From JADFOB01 sp964651325 (lineage in GTDB: Bacteria > Planctomycetota > Phycisphaerae > UBA1845), in contig CAZYXP010000050.1 of the NCBI GenBank assembly GCA_964651325.1, positions 1 to 19,712 of the forward strand: 19,712 nucleotides of DNA, in the 5' to 3' direction. A program made the translations under genes and the position numbers. This document shows, one piece after another, positions 15,501-19,712 of this stretch (position 1 is its first letter; every line of letters starts with the position of its first letter). Under the pieces are notes generated by a model. It did not search any database. It was given only the letters and a program-made list of their open reading frames with translations, and had not been told where the DNA came from.

Positions 15501-16099
15501 AGGACGATATTCTCCTACTGCGGGCGGTCTACGGATTCTGGCCGGTTCAATCCGACGGCGATCAGTTGATCGTCTACGATCCGGACGATCGCGAGACCAA
15601 GATCGCCCGGTTCGATTTTCCACGCCAAGGCAAACCGCCCTATTGGTGCCTGAGCGATTTCTTCAGACCGGTAGGCGGCGGCGTCCATGATGTGGCCGCG
15701 TTCAGCGTGGTGACCGCCGGTCGGAAAATCAGCCAAGTCGCCCTCCAATGGTTTGAGCAGGATCGCTACAAGGACTATTTGCACCTGCACGGGCTCGGCG
15801 TGGAGATCGCTGAATCCCTCGCGGAGTACATCCACAAGCAGATTCGCATGGAATGGGGCATCGCCGGTGGCGACGCCCGTGATCGGCAGGAGATTTTCAA
15901 GCAGCGTTACCAGGGTTCGCGATACAGCTTTGGCTACCCGGCCTGTCCGCGCTTGGAGGATCAGCTCAAGCTGTGGCCGATCCTCAAACCCGGACGCATC
16001 GGCGTAGCGCTTTCGGATGAATTTCAACTCGAGCCGGAGCAGACTACCACGGCCCTCATCTGCCACCACAAGCAGGCCAAGTATTTCAACGTGCGGTAG
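12581..16099 (+). CDS. metH: Cobalamin-dependent methionine synthase
   Basis: Transfers a methyl group from 5-methyltetrahydrofolate to homocysteine through enzyme-bound cobalamin. From ATG 12581 it has 1172 residues, slightly shorter than E. coli MetH (1227). The homocysteine module starts with VVVCDGAMGTG and has zinc ligands Cys225 (GLNCATGP) and Cys291/Cys292 (GGCCGTTPEH). The pterin module starts at about 339 (AIGERTNANGSKRF). The cobalamin module has its helical cap (VGDLFGAGQMQLPFVLQSAE) and the DxHxxG motif with axial His728 (GDVHDIGKN). A Pro/Ala-rich linker of about 60 residues leads to the reactivation module, with RYSFGYPACP (Arg1114) for AdoMet binding. The frame opens at 12446, but that stretch is repeat DNA, so I chose 12581, where AGGA lies about ten bases upstream. 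No cobalamin or SAM riboswitch was recognised before it. Confidence 0.95.
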   Translation: MARPTLVELSRQRVVVCDGAMGTGIHACNLPLSDFNDCENCSEVLVLTRPDVVTAIHESFLAVGCDAVMTNTFGASKLLLAEFDLQGQTHEINLKAAEIARKACQSFERPNRPRFVIGSIGPGTRLPSLGQVSWDVLHDSYLEQARGLLSGGVDAILIETCQDILQAKCAIVAATDAMKKLDHAVPIFCTVTIETTGTMLVGTDIAAAWTALEPYRQVVGVGLNCATGPQEMSEHVRFLSRSADRLLIVQPNAGLPQIVNGQPHYPLTPDELAKWLSEFVAVDGVNIVGGCCGTTPEHLSAVVDAVAEKKPAQRTVHWEPSVASLYQSVTIDQENAYLAIGERTNANGSKRFRELLAADDIDGMVQVAREQVKQGSHLLDICTAYVGRDEVADMTRLVARLVTDVTAPLVIDSTEVPVLEAALKLTGGKCIINSINLEDGEERLHAVCRLAKRFSAALIALTIDEDGMAKTADRKVAVAKRIYALVTETHGIHPSDLMFDPLTFTICTGNEEDRRLGVETLDALSEIKRTCPDARTLLGISNISFGVKPPVRRVLNSVFLHRAREAGLDAAIAHTTGIVPLFKIDDHHRKMAEDLIFDRRHDGYDPLITLLETLTDAQTTDAATQETPKTVEERLKRRIIDGNRTGLDEDLDEAMLRSPPLTIVNDILLDGMKTVGDLFGAGQMQLPFVLQSAETMKAAVGYLEPYMEKTDVGAKGTIVLATVKGDVHDIGKNLVDIILTNNGYTVLNLGIKQPISNIIDAFQKHDADALGMSGLLVKSTVVMRENLAVLNERGLNPPVLLGGAALTRKYVEQDLGRVYQGDVYYAKDAFAGLDRMNHIVAQRGVAERGAAAPLKEAKPVGAVAAPTPASESMPPVASPQPRMVPDHEAERRYGYVPPQSDIARDEPVPEPPFWGSRVIERIEPKAALAYLNENMLFHVQWQYRKGQRTREEFKAYIDAEVRPVLRDMLKTCAEDDILLLRAVYGFWPVQSDGDQLIVYDPDDRETKIARFDFPRQGKPPYWCLSDFFRPVGGGVHDVAAFSVVTAGRKISQVALQWFEQDRYKDYLHLHGLGVEIAESLAEYIHKQIRMEWGIAGGDARDRQEIFKQRYQGSRYSFGYPACPRLEDQLKLWPILKPGRIGVALSDEFQLEPEQTTTALICHHKQAKYFNVR

Positions 16100-16265
16100 G
16101 GCCTGCCTCGAAAGGGGCAGAGGCAGAGGAACTGCGGTACACCCGCGCTCGGATGTGGCTTCGCGGCGTCGATCCGAACCGCGCCCGTCAGGAAGTGTAC
16201 GGCAGATGTCGCGCGTCATTCGATTGACTCACCGACGGGCGTAGGCGTCTTCCGGTCGCCATCAT

Positions 16266-16300
16266 CGGCTCCCCCACGTCCAATAGGACGTGGGCCACCC
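16266..16300 (+). repeat. Perfect hairpin repeat before ligA, intact copy of the element at 10117
   Basis: CCCACGTCC (16273-16281) and GGACGTGGG (16286-16294) form a perfect 9-base-pair stem with an AATA loop. The flanks CGGCTC and CCACCC are shared with the decayed copy at 10117-10152. No T-tract follows. It may help end metH transcription, but its recurrence points to a dispersed repeat. Confidence 0.7.
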
Positions 16301-16305
16301 GCCAA

Positions 16306-16360
16306 CCTTCCATCCTTCAAACTTCAATCTTCATCCTTCAATCTTCCATCTTCCACCTTA
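16306..16360 (+). repeat. Pyrimidine-rich degenerate tandem repeat upstream of ligA
   Basis: About seven imperfect units of 6-8 bases on the pattern CCTTCAAT or CTTCCAT follow one another without interruption. The + strand here contains almost no G, unlike the surrounding GC-rich DNA. Such a strand-asymmetric tract can vary in copy number by slippage. It ends 17 bases before the putative -35 box of ligA. Confidence 0.7.
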
Positions 16361-16377
16361 CAATCCGCCTCCCTCTC

Positions 16378-16407
16378 TTGCCTCTTTGCCCCCTGTCGGT
16401 GCATAAT
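16378..16407 (+). promoter_or_regulatory. ligA: Possible sigma-70 type promoter of ligA
   Basis: TTGCCT (16378-16383) and CATAAT (16402-16407) are spaced by 18 bases and match the -35 and -10 consensus at four and five of six positions. Transcription would start near 16413-16416, at or just before the ligA ATG at 16417, and no ribosome binding site is seen before that ATG. This suggests a leaderless transcript, or else a false promoter match. Confidence 0.35.
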
Positions 16408-16416
16408 CACCCGACC

Positions 16417-18438
16417 ATGACCAGCAAGCCCGAAAAGCAAATGGACGCACTGCGCGACGCCATCCGCCGCCACGATCATGCGTATTACGTGCTTGGCGCG
16501 CCGAGCATCAGCGACAGGGCGTATGACAAGCTGTTCGCCGAACTTACCCATCTCGAAGAAGCGCATCCGGGCCTGGTCACCGCGGATTCTCCGACGCAGC
16601 GGGTGGGCGGCGCACCGATCGACGGGTTTGGGCACGTGGCCCATACCATACCGATGCAATCCGTCGACAACACCTACGACGAAGCTCAGTTACGCAAGTT
16701 CGACGAGCGGGTCGCCAAGGGACTTGGCACCGAACCCTATCGGTACATCGTCGAGCCCAAGATCGACGGCGTGGCCGTATCGCTTCGATACGAACGTGGT
16801 CTCCTCGTACTCGCGGCAACCCGGGGCAATGGCGAGGTCGGCGACGACATCACGGAAAACGTCCGGACAATTCCCTCCGTTCCGCTTCGTCTTCTAGGCG
16901 ACAACGTGCCCGCTACACTCGAAGTGCGCGGTGAGATCGTCTGGCCCACGAAGGCGTTTGAGCAACACAACAAACAGCGAGAAGCGGACGGCGAGCCGAC
17001 CTTCGCCAACCCTCGCAATGCCACAACTGGGTCACTCAAGCAGCTCGATCCACGCAACATCGCAGGGCGGGGGCTGCAGTTCGTCGCCCATGGCTATGGC
17101 GCGATTGATCCGCTTTCGGCGGAATCCGACACCGATCTGTTCGGCATGTTTGGCGGGTTCGGCATACCGATAAGCCCCCATCGCGACATCTGCGACAACA
17201 TCGAAGCCGTCGTGGGGAAGCTCACACAGTGGGACGCCCGGCGCCATGCGATCCCCTACGAAACGGACGGCTTGGTCATCAAACTGGATTCGCTAGAGCA
17301 ACGCCACGTCCTCGGCACTACGGCCCGCTATCCGCGATGGTGCATCGCGTTCAAGTTCGCGGCTGAGCAGGCGGAAAGCATCCTGCTTCGCGTAGACTAT
17401 CAAGTCGGCAAGCTCGGCACGATCACGCCTCGGGCCGTCATGGAGCCGGTGTTGCTTGCGGGCACGACCGTGCAACATGCATCCCTGCACAACTTTGATC
17501 AGGTCGATCGGCTCGGTTTGCACCTCGGCGATACCGTGGTCGTGGAGAAAGCGGGTGAGATCATCCCCCAGGTTGTCCGCGTGGTGATTGAAAAGAGAGC
17601 CAACGGAACGCAGCCGATGACCCGGCCTACGACATGCCCGGTGTGCGGCGGCAAGGTGGAACAAGATGAGGGTGGTGTTTATCTCCGCTGCGTCAACCCG
17701 GCTTGTCCCGCACAGCTTAAGGAGCGATTGATTTACTTCTGTGGCCGCAATCAGATGGACATCGAAGGCGCCGGGCAAGTGCTCATCGAAACGCTTGTCG
17801 ATGAAGGCATGCTCACCGACTACGCCGACCTCTATTCGCTGCATGACAAGCGCGACGCGCTCATCGAATTGGAGCGGCTTGGCGACAAGAGTGTCGATAA
17901 TCTGCTGGCGGGCATCAAGGCCAGCAAAGGCCGCCCGCTCGCGCGCCTTCTGGCGGCCATCAACATTCGACACATCGGCGCGACCACCGCAGAGCTGCTG
18001 GCCGACCATTTTGGGAGCATGGAAAAACTCATCGCCGCGTCGCAAGAGGAACTGACGGAGATCGACGGCATCGGTGGAGAGCTGGCCGCGAGCGTGGTCG
18101 GGTTCTTTGCAAGCGAGGAAGGCACGGCCGCGGTGCAACGGTTGATCGACGCCGGTGTCCGAACCACTCAGCCGCGACCCAACACCGTGGCGGACGCACC
18201 ACTGACTGGCAAGATCGTGGTGATTACCGGAACGCTAGAAACGATGGGTAGAAAAGAGGCTCAGGCGCTGGTCAAGAAGCTAGGCGGCAAGATATCGAGC
18301 AGTGTCAGCGCGAAGACCGACTATGTGGTCGCCGGAGAGGCTCCCGGTTCCAAGGCGAAGAAAGCGAGCGAATTGGGCGTTGAAATCGTGGATGAGCAGC
18401 AGTTCCTCAGGCTTGTTGGCCAAGAACCCGCTCGGTAG
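16417..18438 (+). CDS. ligA: NAD-dependent DNA ligase
   Basis: Seals nicks in duplex DNA during replication and repair, with NAD as adenylate donor. The 673-residue protein has standard length and all domains. The Ia domain starts at about residue 9 (MDALRDAIRRHDHAYYVLGAPSISD, split by no gap). The adenylation motif KIDG holds the nucleophile Lys115 (EPKIDGVAVSLRYERG), the same number as in E. coli. The OB fold follows, with TTVQHASLHN. The zinc finger has Cys407, Cys410, Cys425 and Cys430. Helix-hairpin-helix repeats (about 505-570, including IDGIGGELAASV) and a C-terminal BRCT domain (about 590-670, TGKIVVITGTLETMGR) complete it. I chose ATG 16417; a longer frame from TTG 16378 would code through the promoter-like region, and ATG 16441 is a shorter alternative. 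No ribosome binding site is visible. It converges with an unknown gene. Confidence 0.96.
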   Translation: MTSKPEKQMDALRDAIRRHDHAYYVLGAPSISDRAYDKLFAELTHLEEAHPGLVTADSPTQRVGGAPIDGFGHVAHTIPMQSVDNTYDEAQLRKFDERVAKGLGTEPYRYIVEPKIDGVAVSLRYERGLLVLAATRGNGEVGDDITENVRTIPSVPLRLLGDNVPATLEVRGEIVWPTKAFEQHNKQREADGEPTFANPRNATTGSLKQLDPRNIAGRGLQFVAHGYGAIDPLSAESDTDLFGMFGGFGIPISPHRDICDNIEAVVGKLTQWDARRHAIPYETDGLVIKLDSLEQRHVLGTTARYPRWCIAFKFAAEQAESILLRVDYQVGKLGTITPRAVMEPVLLAGTTVQHASLHNFDQVDRLGLHLGDTVVVEKAGEIIPQVVRVVIEKRANGTQPMTRPTTCPVCGGKVEQDEGGVYLRCVNPACPAQLKERLIYFCGRNQMDIEGAGQVLIETLVDEGMLTDYADLYSLHDKRDALIELERLGDKSVDNLLAGIKASKGRPLARLLAAINIRHIGATTAELLADHFGSMEKLIAASQEELTEIDGIGGELAASVVGFFASEEGTAAVQRLIDAGVRTTQPRPNTVADAPLTGKIVVITGTLETMGRKEAQALVKKLGGKISSSVSAKTDYVVAGEAPGSKAKKASELGVEIVDEQQFLRLVGQEPAR

Positions 18439-18556
18439 CGTAGTTTCGCGGCAGCGGGTACCGACACCGAACGCACTTCAATTCAACGGTCCACCGGGTT
18501 CGTGCGGCTCGCTCGAACGTGACGCCGCGCAAGCTGAAGCATGCGGCTCAGTACAA

Positions 18557-18586
18557 CCCGAGCCGCGGGCTTCAGCCCGCGCGGCC
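18557..18586. repeat. Second copy of the 30-base GCGGGC-TTCA-GCCCGC repeat, overlapping the end of a gene
   Basis: This unit matches 29 of 30 bases of 2724-2753 in the atp operon. Its centre is a perfect 6-base-pair palindrome with a TTCA loop (18565-18580). The loop supplies the TGA stop (18572-18574, - strand) of the neighbouring - strand gene, and the right half codes for that protein's last residues. It lies between two convergent genes. Confidence 0.8.
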
Positions 18587-19690
18587 ATGGGGCTCTGCGG
18601 CGAGCGCGCGGTCCAACGATTGAAGCGCCGCGAAGAGATTGATTTGCGCCAGCTTGACCTCGGCTAGATCACGCAGCGCTTTGGCGATCCCTTGGGGGTT
18701 GCTGAATAGTTGGCGCGAGGTCATCGGATCCGATAGTCCCATAAGATGATGGCCCACCATCGTGCAGGCCGCGTTCACGGACTCCAGTGGCCCCTCAAAC
18801 GGTTCGCCGATGCCTCCTTTCGCTCTCGCGAGGAATTGCAGCGCGGATTTGATCGATCGCAGAATGGAAGAGGCCAACTGCTGATGACCGGTCGCCTGCA
18901 TGGGCGGTATCGGACCCGCCCCTCTTTTTTTCAACTCTCCCAACCAAAACTCAACGGCATTGGAACCCGTCAGCACGCCAAACCGCCCGCACACCTCGGG
19001 GCCCAACATGGCAAGCGCGCTGCTTACCGCACACGGCAACAGATCGCTTGCTTCCAGGCCGTTTCGAGCCTCGACCGATTCCACGATGTACACCTGAACG
19101 GGCGGGCGCTCGAGCACGATCGGCCCGCGGGTTTGCCATTGACCCGGCTGGGATTCGGTCCAAATAACGCCCTGTAGCCCCACGCCGCTGGTTGCCTCGC
19201 TCGTGATTAAGCCCCACGAAAGCAAGTCTTCGCCGGGCCAACCCTGCCATGCGAGCACGGGCTGCCGGTTTTGCAGCGCATTGAGGATCAGCGGTCGGTA
19301 GCTGGCTTGAAAATGCTGCGAAAACTCGGTCGCTCCGGTGAGCCCGACCGCCGCCTCGGGCGGATGCAACTCACGGAGGCTGGCGCCCACGGCCCCAGCG
19401 GCTTCTACAAGGCGAGCATCGCGGCCATATGCGGACCATTGGGCCGGATAAGGACAGGCCGGATGAACACACAGGGCCATCGAAAGACCCAACGCGGCAT
19501 GGACATCGTCTAGGTCGGGGCCCTTTCCCTCGGCGGCCACGGCCGATTGGAATGCCTTGGACAAGCTGAACGAGTGGTCAAGCATGGTACGACTCCGTAG
19601 CGGCAGAAGCGTCAGTCCGCCGAGACAGCTCGCCGGATCGCGGGACGCCGGCATTGTCTCGGAAGGGTCCGTTATTGCAAAGACAGGCAT
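18572..19690 (-). CDS. Hypothetical protein, unrecognised, possibly continuing beyond the window
   Basis: A 372-residue open frame whose family I do not recognise. No signal peptide or membrane segment is seen, so a soluble cytoplasmic protein is likely. The N-terminal part (about 36-60, MLDHSFSLSKAFQSAVAAEG) looks helical. The middle is rich in Trp, Gly and Pro, with PVLAWQGWPGEDLLSWGLITSE, which faintly recalls proteins with a papain- or C39-like fold; I would not assign it. The C-terminal half is mostly helical. The first ATG is at 19690, but the frame stays open to the window edge, so the true start may lie outside; Met at 19585 is a shorter alternative. The last residues (HGRAG) and the stop fall in a dispersed repeat. 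Its codon use has the same GC-rich third positions as its neighbours, which supports a real gene. Confidence 0.7.
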   Translation of the reverse strand: MPVFAITDPSETMPASRDPASCLGGLTLLPLRSRTMLDHSFSLSKAFQSAVAAEGKGPDLDDVHAALGLSMALCVHPACPYPAQWSAYGRDARLVEAAGAVGASLRELHPPEAAVGLTGATEFSQHFQASYRPLILNALQNRQPVLAWQGWPGEDLLSWGLITSEATSGVGLQGVIWTESQPGQWQTRGPIVLERPPVQVYIVESVEARNGLEASDLLPCAVSSALAMLGPEVCGRFGVLTGSNAVEFWLGELKKRGAGPIPPMQATGHQQLASSILRSIKSALQFLARAKGGIGEPFEGPLESVNAACTMVGHHLMGLSDPMTSRQLFSNPQGIAKALRDLAEVKLAQINLFAALQSLDRALAAEPHGRAG

Positions 19691-19712
19691 CTGACTTGCG
19701 TCCAGAGCTCTA

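Larger units (their letters stand above)
16100..16416. other. 317-base gap between metH and ligA
   Basis: No supportable gene. A weak hairpin near the metH end (TGCCTC with GAGGCA, about 16105-16126) could help end the metH transcript. CGCCCGTC (about 16182) and GACGGGCG (about 16233) form an 8-base inverted pair about 45 bases apart. After these come a perfect 9-base-pair hairpin repeat (16266-16300), a pyrimidine-rich tandem repeat (16306-16360) and the possible ligA promoter. Confidence 0.5.

Overview
The window reads as a chromosomal segment of a GC-rich Gram-negative bacterium. A planctomycete (Planctomycetota) or close relative is my best guess. That rests on inference: the style of the AtpA, AtpG and AtpD proteins, an exosortase beside exopolysaccharide genes, and many short palindromic repeats between genes. 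No rRNA or tRNA gene, CRISPR array, insertion sequence or phage gene was seen. All genes but the last lie on the + strand.

Region 1 (1-4721) is the distal half of an F-type ATP synthase operon: atpA (its first base lies just outside the window), atpG, atpD and atpC. AtpA carries a large extra loop of about 68 residues. Short hairpin repeats sit between atpG and atpD and after atpC.

Region 2 (4722-12427) is an exopolysaccharide/exosortase locus. It starts after a 458-base non-coding stretch. An outer-membrane polysaccharide export lipoprotein (Wza type), an exosortase and a fused Wzz/BY-kinase chain-length regulator form a tight three-gene unit. After a 316-base gap with hairpins and a possible promoter come a DegT-family sugar aminotransferase and a UDP-glucuronate decarboxylase, which together suggest supply of an amino sugar and UDP-xylose to the polymer. 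No glycosyltransferase, polymerase, flippase or PEP-CTERM-type substrate is present, so the locus is only part of the pathway.

Region 3 (12428-18438) holds two housekeeping genes: metH (cobalamin-dependent methionine synthase with all four modules) and ligA (NAD-dependent DNA ligase with all domains). The gap before metH contains an element that can be drawn as a four-way junction. The gap before ligA has a pyrimidine-rich degenerate tandem repeat and a possible promoter placed so close to the ATG that the mRNA could be leaderless.

Region 4 (18439-19712) holds one unrecognised gene on the - strand, convergent with ligA. Its last codons and stop lie inside a copy of a palindromic repeat also found in the ATP synthase operon.

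No clearly new multi-gene system is visible. The signals most worth following are the AtpA insertion, the family of TGTAGC-headed hairpins, the repeat that supplies a stop codon, the changed Walker A' motif of the BY-kinase and the possible leaderless ligA transcript.
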